Positions 18,335-27,528 of a stretch of 64,000 bases of DNA are shown piece by piece. Source of the DNA: Granulicella mallensis (lineage in GTDB: Bacteria; Acidobacteriota; Terriglobia; Terriglobales; Acidobacteriaceae); assembly GCF_014203225.1 (NCBI RefSeq), contig NZ_JACHIO010000016.1, positions 95,041 through 159,040 of the forward strand. Reading direction: 5' to 3'. Every line of letters begins with the position of its first letter. Positions within the stretch are counted from its first letter, which is position 1. A program made the position numbers and the translations under genes. The notes under the pieces are model-generated. The model was not told the DNA's origin. It saw only the letters and a program-made list of their open reading frames with translations, and searched no databases.

Positions 18335-19309
18335 CTACGCCGCCCCTTTGATCGCCCTCGTCAACGCCGGTACGACCTCAAACAGATCGCCCACCACCCC
18401 TATATCCGCGATCTCGAAGATCGGAGCATCGGCATCCTTGTTGATCGCGATGACCGTCTTCGCCCCCTTCATCCCGACGAGATGTTGAATCGCTCCCGAG
18501 ATACCAACCGCCAGGTACAGCTTGGGCGCGACGGTCTGGCCGGAGCTTCCAACCTGACGTTCCATCGGCAGCCAGCCCGCGTCACAGATCGGCCGCGACG
18601 CCGCCAACTCCGCACCGAGTGCAGCGGCAAGCTCTTCGACGAGCCCAAGATTCTCCTGTTCGCCGATCCCTCTCCCCACGCTGACGATCACCTGAGCGGC
18701 GGAGAGATCGACCGTCTGCGTGGCCTCACGGAAGGGCTCACCCGGCTTCGTGCGCAACTGTGCGGCTTCAAGCTGAGGCGCAAAGGTCTTCACTTCGCAC
18801 GAACCTGCCTCTACCTCATCGGCACGGAAGCTGCCCGCCTGCACTGACACCAGGCAGACGCCGTCACCCTTGTGCGCATACTCCGCATTCAGCTTGCCCT
18901 GCATCCATTGGCGCACGAACACCGGGCCTGAATGCACAGCCGTCACATCGCTGATAAGCACCTGCCCCAGCCGTGTCGCGAGCGCGGGCGCGTAGTCGCG
19001 CACCTGATACGTGTGCGGGAATACGACATACCGCGGCTGCGTCTCAGCGATGAGCTGTTGCAGCGCAGCCACCCAGGCATCCGCAGTGTAGTGTGCCAGC
19101 AAAGCATGCCCGACAGCCCAGGCACCCGCAAGCTTCTTCGTCGCAAGCTCGGCGGAGAGCGGCGCAATTCCTGCGTCTTCACCCAGGACAACGGCAGAGC
19201 ACGAAACGCCAAGCTCCGCTGCCAGCTTCTGTCCCGCAGCAAGAGCCTCCAGGCTGATGCGATGCCATCCGGCATCGCCCTTCTGTTCCATCACGACCAG
19301 GACGCTCAT
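18335..19309 (-). CDS. etfA: Electron transfer flavoprotein, alpha subunit
   Basis: A 324-residue ETF alpha subunit. The N-terminal domain (about 1-190) is followed by the FAD-binding domain with SVGRGIGEQENLGLVEELA, ASRPICDAGWLPMERQVGSSG, LYLAVGISGAIQHLVGMKGA and the final INKDADAPIFEIADIGVVGD. It takes electrons from acyl-CoA and related dehydrogenases in the cytoplasm. Its ATG overlaps the etfB stop (ATGA at 19306-19309), so the two are coupled. A candidate membrane electron acceptor, an FeS/CCG protein, is encoded 6 kb away at 25477-27429. Confidence 0.95.
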   Translation of the reverse strand: MSVLVVMEQKGDAGWHRISLEALAAGQKLAAELGVSCSAVVLGEDAGIAPLSAELATKKLAGAWAVGHALLAHYTADAWVAALQQLIAETQPRYVVFPHTYQVRDYAPALATRLGQVLISDVTAVHSGPVFVRQWMQGKLNAEYAHKGDGVCLVSVQAGSFRADEVEAGSCEVKTFAPQLEAAQLRTKPGEPFREATQTVDLSAAQVIVSVGRGIGEQENLGLVEELAAALGAELAASRPICDAGWLPMERQVGSSGQTVAPKLYLAVGISGAIQHLVGMKGAKTVIAINKDADAPIFEIADIGVVGDLFEVVPALTRAIKGAA

Positions 19310-20085
19310 AGGACCTTTACCTCGAACTTCAGCTTCTCGACGATCTTCGCCGCAATCTCATCGGCCGAACCGGTCAACATCTCCGTCCGCTTCACGCGCT
19401 CCGGCGGCGCAACCTTCACCACCTCGTCGACCCGTGCGCCAGCGGCCACGGCTTCAACCTCGCGCGTCTCCTTCGACTTGGCTCTCTTGATTCCCATCAG
19501 CGTGGCATAGCGCAGCTTGTTGCCGCCGGACTGGATCGTCAGCAACGCGGGCAGCGGCATCTCGATGTGCTGGAACCAGCCATCTTCGAGCTCACGTTTG
19601 ACCTTGATTCCTGCTCCCGCGCGCTCTACCTGCAACACCAGCGTCGCGTGCGGCACACCCAGCAGCTCCGCCACCACAACGCCGGTCTGCCCCGCCCCGA
19701 GATCGTCCGACTGCAAGCCCGTCAGTACCAGGTCAGGCGACTCCGCCTTGATCGCCTCGGCCAGCAGCTTCGCCACGCCCAGCGTGTCGCGCGAAGGCAA
19801 GGCACCCTCCCCCTCCTCCGGCGTTACAACATGGATCGCGCGATCCGCGCCCTTCGCCAGCGCTTCGCGCAGCGTGCTCGTCACACGCTCCGGCCCGGCA
19901 CACAGCACGACCACTTCTCCCTCGCTGTCGCGCTCCTTCAACTGCAACGCCTCTTCCAGCGCATACGCATCGGGTTCGTTCATCGTCCATGCCACATCGC
20001 TCTCGTCGACGCTGCGGCCATCCGCCGCAACCCGCACCGCGGCATCCCGTTCAGGAACCTGCTTCACTGCTACAATGATCTTCAT
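19306..20085 (-). CDS. etfB: Electron transfer flavoprotein, beta subunit
   Basis: A 259-residue ETF beta subunit, the AMP- or flavin-binding partner of EtfA. It begins KIIVAVKQVPERDAAVRV and contains the family signature region DLVLTGLQSDDLGAGQTG, followed by the recognition-loop region VKRELEDGWFQHIEMPLPAL. The ATG at 20085 follows GAGGGG; a GTG at 20091 would add two residues. It is the first gene of an etfBA operon. Whether the pair bifurcates electrons cannot be decided by eye. Confidence 0.95.
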   Translation of the reverse strand: MKIIVAVKQVPERDAAVRVAADGRSVDESDVAWTMNEPDAYALEEALQLKERDSEGEVVVLCAGPERVTSTLREALAKGADRAIHVVTPEEGEGALPSRDTLGVAKLLAEAIKAESPDLVLTGLQSDDLGAGQTGVVVAELLGVPHATLVLQVERAGAGIKVKRELEDGWFQHIEMPLPALLTIQSGGNKLRYATLMGIKRAKSKETREVEAVAAGARVDEVVKVAPPERVKRTEMLTGSADEIAAKIVEKLKFEVKVL

Positions 20086-20123
20086 CGGCACCCCTCGACA
20101 TCCATTAGACGCAACCGGTTAGC

Positions 20124-21701
20124 CTACCGCATCGGAGGCTCCGTCGTCTCGCCTGGCCGCCCCAGCTCCCAAAGCTCGTTATGACCGGAGTTGCGGTCAA
20201 AGGAAAAGCTTTGAGCCAGATGATAGTTGCGATGAACATACTCGCGAAAAGGGCCAGAGTTGTTTTCGTGTTTTAGAGATTCGGGACTCTCCGGAATCAA
20301 TACGATGAAGTGGGGCGGATCGCGCCGAAAGGCCTGGAGCGCTGCGGCCACCTGGTCGGGGCGGGTGACACCATCGTCACCGATAAACTCTGTCGCAGCG
20401 GGATTGTCTAGCGCGAGATAGAGCCCTAACGAGGTCTGGTTGAACAACCCCTCCGAGGGATGAGTATGCTGGGACATCCATTGAAACGCATGAAACTCCT
20501 GAACATCGGTAAACGCGGTTCGACCGAGCGGCAGGGTCAAGGTAGAGCGCTGATGAGTCTGACGATACGCCGTCAGGAAAAGTGAATAAGCCACCGCAAC
20601 GACAGCCAGCGTGTTGCGAACAGCTCTCAGCAAAGGCCGTTGCTGATCGAGAAGCCACACCAGGACGATGATCGCGGGAGGAGCGACCGTACTGAGGCGA
20701 AAGAGCCTGGGGGCGCTGGCCACCGACAAGAAGAGCGCGAGCCCTGCAAGATGCAGAAGAACCAGATGCCGCCAAATGGCATCCACCGGCTCCGTGCGTT
20801 TACGCCATAGCTTGTAAAGTCCGAAGAAATAAACGTAAGGCACGACGGCATAGATAAATAAAACCGGAGGCAGACGAACGATCTCGGGAAAGGAGTGAAC
20901 CGACGGAATCTGCCGCAGATAGGTTCGCGGTGAATTCACATCGCCGGAGGACATATATCGGACAGGCACCAGAACCAGATCGAAGAAGACAGTATGAAGA
21001 CCTGCCTTGCAGACGTAATAGCCGAGAACGGAAGTGACGATCAGCACAAACGGCAGGGTCAGCGCCGACAGCCGTACCAGGATTCGATCTCCCTGCTCAT
21101 CGGATCTCCAGAGCCATAGCAAATAGACGATCAGAGCGGCGAAGACCAGGGCTCCCTGCGTCTGGGTAAAGAGTGTCGCAATACCGCAAAGCGCTCCGGC
21201 CGCAACGATCCGCCAAAGACTTGCGCCTCTCATCAGGACAAGAACAGCCATCAAAGCGGTGAGCGTGCTGTACCAGTGGTGCGTCGCATCCAAGCCCGAG
21301 TTGAAGTCGAAGATCAGAAACAACAGGGCTGGAAGCAGAACGAGGGGACCACGAAAGATTCTGCCGCTAATCTGAAGCACGACCCAGAAAAGGGCAAGCC
21401 CCAGAACGATGGTCCACGCCTGCATTACCCAGGCGTGAATACCGAAGACACGGAACGCCGCCGCATAGAGAAGGTCCGTGCCCGGAGTGACCAGCTCAAA
21501 GAAATCACGATAGAGAACCTGGCCGTGAGCCACACGCACAGCGCGCGCAAAGAACAGGATCTGGTCTCCCTGGGCGAGATAAGGAGTCCCAGGCAGCAGA
21601 AAGGTTCGCAGATAGAGAAAGAGCAGGGCTCCAGCGAAGGAGACCAGCAGAAGAGGACGAGACAAAGGCCCTGCGCGATGCGGTGACGTGACTTGTTCCA
21701 T
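20124..21701 (-). CDS. Polytopic glycosyltransferase-like membrane protein (GT39/ArnT type)
   Basis: A 525-residue protein with about 11-12 hydrophobic segments. The first extracytoplasmic loop has GDQILFFARAVRVAHGQ then YRDFFELVTPG, matching the acidic-residue plus arginine/tyrosine pattern of the PMT_2 (ArnT/dolichyl-phosphate mannosyltransferase-like) superfamily. A C-terminal soluble domain (about 390-525) includes SLGLYLALDNPAATEFIGDD. Members transfer sugars from polyprenyl-phosphate carriers to lipids or proteins on the outer face of the inner membrane; the acceptor here is unknown. The gene starts 32 bases beyond the etfB side of a small gap. Base composition is somewhat lower in GC than its neighbours. 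Confidence 0.75.
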   Translation of the reverse strand: MEQVTSPHRAGPLSRPLLLVSFAGALLFLYLRTFLLPGTPYLAQGDQILFFARAVRVAHGQVLYRDFFELVTPGTDLLYAAAFRVFGIHAWVMQAWTIVLGLALFWVVLQISGRIFRGPLVLLPALLFLIFDFNSGLDATHHWYSTLTALMAVLVLMRGASLWRIVAAGALCGIATLFTQTQGALVFAALIVYLLWLWRSDEQGDRILVRLSALTLPFVLIVTSVLGYYVCKAGLHTVFFDLVLVPVRYMSSGDVNSPRTYLRQIPSVHSFPEIVRLPPVLFIYAVVPYVYFFGLYKLWRKRTEPVDAIWRHLVLLHLAGLALFLSVASAPRLFRLSTVAPPAIIVLVWLLDQQRPLLRAVRNTLAVVAVAYSLFLTAYRQTHQRSTLTLPLGRTAFTDVQEFHAFQWMSQHTHPSEGLFNQTSLGLYLALDNPAATEFIGDDGVTRPDQVAAALQAFRRDPPHFIVLIPESPESLKHENNSGPFREYVHRNYHLAQSFSFDRNSGHNELWELGRPGETTEPPMR

Positions 21702-21928
21702 AAGGGAGCTTGCTCAAAGCATGGCATGACCGAGATAGCCAGACAATCAAAATCGCTCCGTGGAAAGCAGTTCGATGATTTCGCACGTTTTCGCTTGTTC
21801 CTCCCAACCCAAAGGAGACGCTCGTAAGTAGTAGAGGGCAACAAGAAGATGGCAAAGCTTTCGCGGCAGGACTTCACGGCGCTCTGTACGATCGCGCGAC
21901 GTCGCGGATATGCGATCCTGAAATAGCC

Positions 21929-22255
21929 ATGCACAGCTCCATCACAAACCGCAGTAAGGCCGCAGCCCTGCTGCTCTGCGCTTTGCTGGTTGTGATGAGC
22001 ATCGTCTCGCCGATATGTCCCACCTGCGATGGCCTTGGAGGCTGGCACAGCAGCCACGCCCCTCTGGCCGACAAGCAGGCACCGCCCGCGAACGACACCT
22101 GCAATGGAGTCTGTTCCTGCTGCGGCTTCCACTGGCTGCCACCCCGGCAGACGCAGTTGTTTACCGTCGCTGTCGTGACGATCGTTCCCGTCTTGTGGAA
22201 GGAACATTACCCGACACACTATACCCCGCCACCTTTCCAGCCTCCCCGCGTTTAG
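21929..22255 (+). CDS. Small secreted Cys-rich protein, DUF2946-like
   Basis: A 108-residue protein. A hydrophobic leader (AALLLCALLVVMSIVSP) is followed by CPTCDGLGGWHSSH, NGVCSCCGFHWLPP and a second hydrophobic stretch (LFTVAVVTIVPVLW), ending in a Pro/His-rich tail. The clustered Cys and His residues suggest metal or redox binding, and the arrangement is reminiscent of the protein at 17559. It is first in a same-strand run with the porin-like gene (22322) and the MerC-type gene (23542). It has no clear ribosome site, so the start could differ. Function is unknown; a metal role is inferred. Confidence 0.5.
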   Translation: MHSSITNRSKAAALLLCALLVVMSIVSPICPTCDGLGGWHSSHAPLADKQAPPANDTCNGVCSCCGFHWLPPRQTQLFTVAVVTIVPVLWKEHYPTHYTPPPFQPPRV

Positions 22256-22321
22256 CCCAGAACAGAAATCGCAACACACGCTTCGGCGTGCGATCTCACT
22301 TCTTTCTGGAGCCTGAAATTC

Positions 22322-23128
22322 ATGACACAACTTCGCTGCGCCCTTCTCGGGGCGGCTACCCTGCTCTGCATGGCGCAGATGCAGGCACAAACTCCTGCCG
22401 TGGAAACACCAGAGGCCAATCCGGGCCGCCCTACCGTCTCCACGCCTGCGACACTAACACCCGTGGGATATCTGCAGTTTGAAAACGGCGGTCTCTACGC
22501 CCAGACATCGCCCGAATTCAAAACGCGATTCGGTATCAACCAGGTCACGAAACTCGCCGTAACCTCCCGCCTGCAGTTGCTGGCGCTCTCCGAACCGTTC
22601 GTCCACGCGACGGGAGCGGAGGTCTCAGGAGACCGCCCCGGCGAGGTCTTTGCCGGATTGCAGGCGGTGGCTCTATCGGGAACAGGTCACACTCCCACGG
22701 TGAGCCTTAGCTATATCCGCCGGCTCTACGAGAGCCCCGCACCGGAGATCGACATCGGCACCTTCCGGCAGAGCGCGCTTTTCCTGGTAAGCGACGATCT
22801 CGGCGGATTCCACTTCGACGTGAACGGTGTCTTCTCCGAGCAAGCGGAAGGAACCGTTCGTCGCGGGCAATTCGGTCAAACGCTTTCGGTCTCTCACCCG
22901 CTGGGCCGGTTCACCCTCTCGGGCGAGCTCTGGCACTTTACGCAGCCGCTCACGAGAGGAAACGCCGTCGGTAACCTATGGGCAGGCTCCTATCCGATCA
23001 GGAAGAATCTGGTCGTAGATGCAGGCTTCGATCATGGCCTGACCTCTTCCTCGACGCATTGGGAGGAGTTCGCAGGCTTTACGTATGTTCTGCCTCATCG
23101 GCTGTGGGGAGGGCGGGAAAAGCATTAG
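22322..23128 (+). CDS. Outer-membrane porin-like protein (Phenol_MetA_deg type)
   Basis: A 268-residue exported protein. A signal peptide ends near MQAQTPAVE. The mature part alternates hydrophobic and polar residues (GYLQFENGGLYAQTS, RFGINQVTKLAVTSRLQLL, GGFHFDVNGVFSEQ, FAGFTYVLPHRL), as in a beta-barrel. It resembles the Phenol_MetA_deg/transporter family, whose members are outer-membrane channels of uncertain substrate despite the name. The start has GGAG upstream. It is 66 bases after the small Cys-rich gene, probably in the same operon. Confidence 0.65.
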   Translation: MTQLRCALLGAATLLCMAQMQAQTPAVETPEANPGRPTVSTPATLTPVGYLQFENGGLYAQTSPEFKTRFGINQVTKLAVTSRLQLLALSEPFVHATGAEVSGDRPGEVFAGLQAVALSGTGHTPTVSLSYIRRLYESPAPEIDIGTFRQSALFLVSDDLGGFHFDVNGVFSEQAEGTVRRGQFGQTLSVSHPLGRFTLSGELWHFTQPLTRGNAVGNLWAGSYPIRKNLVVDAGFDHGLTSSSTHWEEFAGFTYVLPHRLWGGREKH

Positions 23129-23182
23129 GACCTGACAACGCTCGCGCCCTAAAGAATCAGATCAGAAGCGAATCAGGAACAT

Positions 23183-23424
23183 AGCGCGAAGCGCGTTCCC
23201 TGACGCTTTAGCGTCGCGGGAGTCGGAGGGAGCCGTAGCCTTTAGGCTACGGAATAAGGGGGCAGGCAAGAATCGGGCTTTAGCCCCAGGCCTTTTGTGC
23301 GCATTCGAAAGAAGGCCCGGGCCTAAAGGCCACATCTTTGCTAAGCCTGAATTCCGTAGCCTAAAGGCTACGGCTCCCTCCGCCCCGCGACGCTGAAGCG
23401 TCACGTTTTGCGCTTCGCGCTTTT
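23183..23424. repeat. Palindromic repeat family C, copy 1 (complete)
   Basis: This is a 242-base imperfect palindrome. Each half contains GCGCGAAGCGC, a CTTTAGCGTCGCGGG-like block, GGAGGGAGCCGTAGCC followed by TTTAGGCTACGGAAT, and GGGCTTTAGCCCC or GGCCCGGGCC. It accounts for most of the gap 23129-23541. Related copies are at 24000, 52956 and 57586. Confidence 0.85.
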
Positions 23425-23541
23425 GTGCAGGAGCCTGAATGCAACAAATTTTCCGATACATCAGACAGAACGCCTTTAGCATCGCAGAAAAACTCCCAGG
23501 TATTGCTAACAGGAGCACATTCTCGATACCCTAGAAACATC

Positions 23542-23964
23542 ATGCGCCTGCAATCTGAAATCGTTCTCGAACCAACCGCTACCGCATGGGCCGACCGCGT
23601 CGGGATATGGACATCCGTCCTTTGCGTCGTTCACTGCCTGATCACGCCGATCCTGCTTTCGATGTCGACAGTCTTTGTGCACTTCCTTCCGTCGGAGGAG
23701 CGGACGCATCGGTCGCTGGCGCTGATGATCGCGCTCATCGGAACGATTGCGCTCATCAGGGGATTCCGCACTCATCGGCGGGCGCGAGTGATTCTCCTGA
23801 TGGCCGCAGGATTGGCCTGCATCTTCTTCGCGGCCTTTGCAGGAGATCGGCTGCCCGGTCATTGGGCCGAGGTTGGGATCACCTTTTGTGGCAGTCTCCT
23901 CATGATTTCAGCTCACCGCCTGAATCACACGTTCTGCAAAGACTGCGCCTGCTCAAGCCGGTAG
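23542..23964 (+). CDS. MerC-type membrane protein
   Basis: A 140-residue protein with four predicted membrane helices. The first contains Cys28-Val-Val-His31-Cys32 followed by LITPILLS, the Cys/His arrangement of the MerC mercury-transport family. The C-terminus ends KDCACSSR with a second Cys pair. MerC proteins import Hg(II), but many homologues outside mer operons, including zinc- or copper-linked ones, have other or unknown roles. No merA or merR is present. The ATG at 23542 was chosen because an upstream frame start (23425) would run through the end of repeat C. It follows the Cys-rich and porin-like genes. Confidence 0.72.
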   Translation: MRLQSEIVLEPTATAWADRVGIWTSVLCVVHCLITPILLSMSTVFVHFLPSEERTHRSLALMIALIGTIALIRGFRTHRRARVILLMAAGLACIFFAAFAGDRLPGHWAEVGITFCGSLLMISAHRLNHTFCKDCACSSR

Positions 23965-23999
23965 ATAGATGAAGAGGATGAACTAAGGTGTGTCATCCA

Positions 24000-24134
24000 A
24001 TTGCGCGAAGCGCGTTCCGTGACGCTTCAGCGTCACGGAGACGGAGGGAGCCGTAGCCTTTAGGCTACGGAATAAGGACACGCAAGAATTGGGCTTTAGC
24101 CCCGGGCCTCTTGTTCACAGCCGAAAAAGGCCAA
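24000..24134. repeat. Palindromic repeat family C, copy 2 (half)
   Basis: Only the left half of the family C palindrome is present: GCGCGAAGCGCGTTCCGTGA, the CTTCAGCGTCACGGAG block, the CGTAGCC/GGCTACG hairpin and TTTAGCCCCGGGCC. It lies between the convergent MerC-type and ArsB-type genes, in the gap 23965-24189. Confidence 0.8.
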
Positions 24135-24189
24135 TCCCTCCGGGCTATTGAATGGCACACCCTTGCCAGTTTTCCCATTCTTGAGTGAT

Positions 24190-25470
24190 CTACGAACCGT
24201 GCAGCAGCAGATGCATCGCGATAGCACCACCCAGAGCGACGAAAAGCGCAACCGGCATAACGACGATGCCAACCTTCAGAAAATCCCAAAAGCTCACATC
24301 CAGCTTTTCCTTCCGCAGAGCAAGCAGCCAGAGGATGGTTGCAAGCGATCCCGTTACGGAAAGATTGGGCCCCAGATCAATTCCGATCAGCACCGCATTC
24401 GCGAGCAAGCCCTTCACCTGTGCGACATGCAAGGTCGCCCCCGCAATCAATCCGAGCGGAAGATTGTTCACGAGATTGTTCGCAATGCCTACCGCATACC
24501 CGACGACCAGCGCGCCTGCTACCGTGGGAAGGCTCTGCGCCCAGGCCAGCCACGCCTGAGTGAACTTCAGAGCGCCCTGGCTCTCGACCGCGTCCACCAG
24601 GAGAAACAATCCTGCGACGAGAACCAATGTTCCCCAGCTAATCTCGGCAGCCAGTTTGAGCGGATTGCTCTTTGCCTTGATCGAAACGATGGCTGTAATC
24701 ACCAGAGCCGCGAGGCAGGTAGGAAGCCCCAAATCTTTCTTCATCGCCGAAGCCGTCAGGAGAACGGCGATCATCACAGCCAGACCCGTAAGGACCAGCT
24801 TGCCGTTCGTACTGAGAGGCGCGTCCTCGGCCTCGCTGTCGATCGTCTCGCAAAGTTCTTTACGAAACAGGAAGCGCATCACAAGGTAGGTTGCGCCGAT
24901 CGAAAGCAGTGACGGTACACCGAACAAGGCCAGCCACTGTCCAAGCGGTGGCATGCCCGTATGGAAGACCACGAGGTTTGCAGGATTGGAGATCGGCAGC
25001 ACGAAGGACGCGGCGTTCGCGATCAGCGCGCAGATAAAAAGATAAGGAAGAGGTTGAATCTTTGCCTTCCGGATGGCGGTCAGAATCGCAGGCGTGAGGA
25101 CCACCGCCGTCGCGTCGTTCGACATGAAGATCGTGACCAGCGTTCCGACGGCATACACCATGGTGAACAGCCGCGTGCAGGAGCCCTTCGCGCTACGCAC
25201 CGCGACCGATGAAACCCAATCGAAGACGCCCTGCTCGCGAGCCAGTTCGGAGAGCAGCATCATGCCGATCAGGAAGAGATAGACGTCCGATCCCTCGGCC
25301 ACGGCGTGTCCCGCAAGAGGCAGTGGAACGAGACGAAGAGCAACCAGCAGCAGAGCCCCACCACTGATCCAATAGACCTCCGCAATGCCGCGCGGGCGCA
25401 CCAGCATGAGCAGGATGCTGAGCGCCACGATGAGCGGCAGGAGAATATGCGCTAGAGCGGAAGCAGGCAC
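24190..25470 (-). CDS. ArsB/NhaD-type anion permease
   Basis: A 426-residue membrane protein of the ion-transporter superfamily with about 11-12 helices. Typical features are VYLFLIGMMLLSELAREQG, FMSNDATAVVLTPAI (the first substrate-site NDATA-like motif), ANAASFVLPISNPANLVVF and NNLVNNLPLGLIAGA (the matching second-repeat motif). Arsenite efflux (ArsB) is the commonest annotation, but sodium/proton or other anion transport is possible. No arsR or arsC is adjacent. It starts 6 bases after the stop of the FeS oxidoreductase gene, so the two form one transcript, an unusual pairing. Confidence 0.82.
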   Translation of the reverse strand: MPASALAHILLPLIVALSILLMLVRPRGIAEVYWISGGALLLVALRLVPLPLAGHAVAEGSDVYLFLIGMMLLSELAREQGVFDWVSSVAVRSAKGSCTRLFTMVYAVGTLVTIFMSNDATAVVLTPAILTAIRKAKIQPLPYLFICALIANAASFVLPISNPANLVVFHTGMPPLGQWLALFGVPSLLSIGATYLVMRFLFRKELCETIDSEAEDAPLSTNGKLVLTGLAVMIAVLLTASAMKKDLGLPTCLAALVITAIVSIKAKSNPLKLAAEISWGTLVLVAGLFLLVDAVESQGALKFTQAWLAWAQSLPTVAGALVVGYAVGIANNLVNNLPLGLIAGATLHVAQVKGLLANAVLIGIDLGPNLSVTGSLATILWLLALRKEKLDVSFWDFLKVGIVVMPVALFVALGGAIAMHLLLHGS

Positions 25471-25476
25471 CTGCGG

Positions 25477-27429
25477 TTAGATGCCGACAGTCTCTTCGGG
25501 AGAAGCCGGACGCAGCGCTCGCGCCGTCAACTGCGCGATATCCAGCAACTGCGGCGGCTTTCCTCCACCGACCGCACCCAGGGCATCGCGGAACATCGTA
25601 TTGCAGAACGGACATGCCGTGCCAATGGTCTGTGCCCCGGTGGCGACAAGCTCCTTCGCGCGCACGTGGCTTACACGCTCCCCAGTCTCTTCGCCGAGAA
25701 ACGCCAGCCCTCCGCCCGCGCCGCAGCAGAACGATCGCTCATGGTTGCGCTCGGCTTCGACCAGCGAACCCGCAGCAGCAACGACCGCACGCGGCTCTTC
25801 GTAGACGTCCTGGTAGCGGCCCAGATAGCAGGGGTCGTGGTAGACGATGCTCTCGCCCTTCTGTTTTGGCAGCTTGTCCGCAAAGCGCGCCATGAACTCA
25901 GAGTGGTGTTCGATCTCGGGCGCAATACCGTACTCACGCCAGTCGGTGGCGATGGTGCGTACACAGTGCGGGCAGATGGCGACGATCTTCTTCACCTGCG
26001 CCTGCTCGAAGGCTTTCAATCCAGCCTCGGCGAGAGAGCCGAAGACGAGATCGTTGCCGAGGCGGCGTGCGGGATCACCCGTGCACTTCTCTTTCTTCAA
26101 CACCCCGAAGCTCGTGCCGAGATAGCGCATCACACGTGCGAAGTCGGCGATGATCTCGCGGCCCTTGGGGTCGTAGCCGCCCATGCAACCCAGCCACAGA
26201 CAGTACTCCTGCGAGCCATCGAAGATCGGGAACTCCTGTTTGGCGATGAACTTCTCACGCTCCAGCGCGCTCAGGCCCAGCGCATTGCCCTGCTTCTCGA
26301 GCGCGAGGAAGAGCTTGGTGCCGTAGCGGTCCTCCCACGCGCCGGTGTTGACCGCACCGCGCCGCAGTCCGACCATGATCGGCAGATGTTCTACGCCGAC
26401 CGGGCACTGGTACTCGCACGCGCCGCAGGTCGTGCATTCAAAGGCGGCCTCCATCGACAGATAATTTGCGGCCGGGTTGTCCGGCGAAGCATTGGCTGTC
26501 TCTTCCCGCATCTCGTTCAGCAATGGCGTCTCGCTGGCCGGGCCGAAGGTATTGAGATAGCTGCGCACGCCCAGCACAATCTCTTTCGGGTTGAGCACCT
26601 TCCCTGTCGTCGAAGCCGGACAGTGCTCGGTGCAGCGACCGCACTCCACGCAGCTGTACGCCTGCAGCGAGATGATCTGCGTGAGGTCCTTGCCCGCCAC
26701 GAGGCCGAAGTCTTCGTCGCCCTCCAGCTTCGGTATCTGCGAGAACTCGCCGCGCTTGAGGAAGACCGTCAGCGGGCTCAGCACGAGATGCAGGTGCTTG
26801 GTGTGCGGGATCAGCGGCAGAAAGATCAGCAACGCCAGCGTGTGGGTCCACCAAAGGAGCTGTACGGCCACGCTATCGTCCGCCACAAAGAACGCAGCGA
26901 GGTAGCTGACCATCAACACAAAGATCAGCCCGGCGATCACACCGGACTCGACCGAGACCTTCTCCCCCAGCCAGCGCGGACGCGAGATGAAACGCCGCCA
27001 GAATAGTCCGGCGATCGATACCGCAACCAGCACCGCCCAGATGCCGGCGAAGCCGAAGTAGAACGTCCCCACGAAGCCCGCGTGCTGCAGAAATCCAAGG
27101 CGCAATCCCGTCGCGAGATGGTTGAGGCTGACCAGCGCAAACGCCAGGAATCCCCAGAAGACAAAGGCATGCGCGATGCCCGGCAGAGGCCGCTGGCGAA
27201 TCACCTTCGCCTGGCAGAGGACCTCCCAGACGAAGACCCAGACGCGCCTGCCCACAGGGGCGAACGAGAAGTCCGCATCCTTCTTCGAGCGCCAGATGTT
27301 GCCGGCAATCGGCCACAGCCGCCAGAGAAACAGGGCTGCCGAAGCGGCGCACAAAAGCAGCAGCAAGACCATCTCGATAACCGAAAAACGCAACGGTTCA
27401 GCGAGGACAATACCCGCCAAAGCTCTCAT
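25477..27429 (-). CDS. Membrane FeS/CCG oxidoreductase, probable ETF:menaquinone oxidoreductase (EMO-like)
   Basis: About 650 residues. The N-terminal 220 residues hold several helices and His residues like the NarI cytochrome b domain (AHAFVFWGFLAFALVSLNH, HTKHLHLVLSP). Two 4Fe-4S ligand sets follow, CVECGRCTEHCP and CTTCGACEYQCP. Then come two cysteine-rich CCG-type domains of the HdrD/GlpC kind, with CPHC, YHDPCYLGRYQD, FCCGAGGG and CPFC. This fusion is the arrangement described for EMO, which passes electrons from EtfAB to menaquinone. An etfBA operon lies 6 kb away on the same strand, which supports that role. The start is uncertain: ATG 27429 is used, a TTG at 27483 and an ATG at 27372 are alternatives. 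It is cotranscribed with the ArsB-type gene. Confidence 0.8.
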   Translation of the reverse strand: MRALAGIVLAEPLRFSVIEMVLLLLLCAASAALFLWRLWPIAGNIWRSKKDADFSFAPVGRRVWVFVWEVLCQAKVIRQRPLPGIAHAFVFWGFLAFALVSLNHLATGLRLGFLQHAGFVGTFYFGFAGIWAVLVAVSIAGLFWRRFISRPRWLGEKVSVESGVIAGLIFVLMVSYLAAFFVADDSVAVQLLWWTHTLALLIFLPLIPHTKHLHLVLSPLTVFLKRGEFSQIPKLEGDEDFGLVAGKDLTQIISLQAYSCVECGRCTEHCPASTTGKVLNPKEIVLGVRSYLNTFGPASETPLLNEMREETANASPDNPAANYLSMEAAFECTTCGACEYQCPVGVEHLPIMVGLRRGAVNTGAWEDRYGTKLFLALEKQGNALGLSALEREKFIAKQEFPIFDGSQEYCLWLGCMGGYDPKGREIIADFARVMRYLGTSFGVLKKEKCTGDPARRLGNDLVFGSLAEAGLKAFEQAQVKKIVAICPHCVRTIATDWREYGIAPEIEHHSEFMARFADKLPKQKGESIVYHDPCYLGRYQDVYEEPRAVVAAAGSLVEAERNHERSFCCGAGGGLAFLGEETGERVSHVRAKELVATGAQTIGTACPFCNTMFRDALGAVGGGKPPQLLDIAQLTARALRPASPEETVGI

Positions 27430-27528
27430 CTCGAAACCAACAGCAGCCACTCGTGCCTCCGCATAAGAGCGAACTTGCCACAATAGCAGATGCGGGCCCC
27501 CATTGTGCTGGCCCTGTAACTCTTTCCG

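Noticed and set aside
23183..23424. Possible CRISPR array
   Set aside because: The repeated blocks are inverted, not direct, and there are no regular spacers. It is a palindromic repeat.
23542..23964. Mercury-resistance operon
   Set aside because: Only the MerC-type gene is present. merR, merA, merT and merP are absent.
24190..25470. Complete arsenic-resistance operon
   Set aside because: No arsR or arsC is adjacent; the ArsB-type gene is cotranscribed with an FeS oxidoreductase instead.
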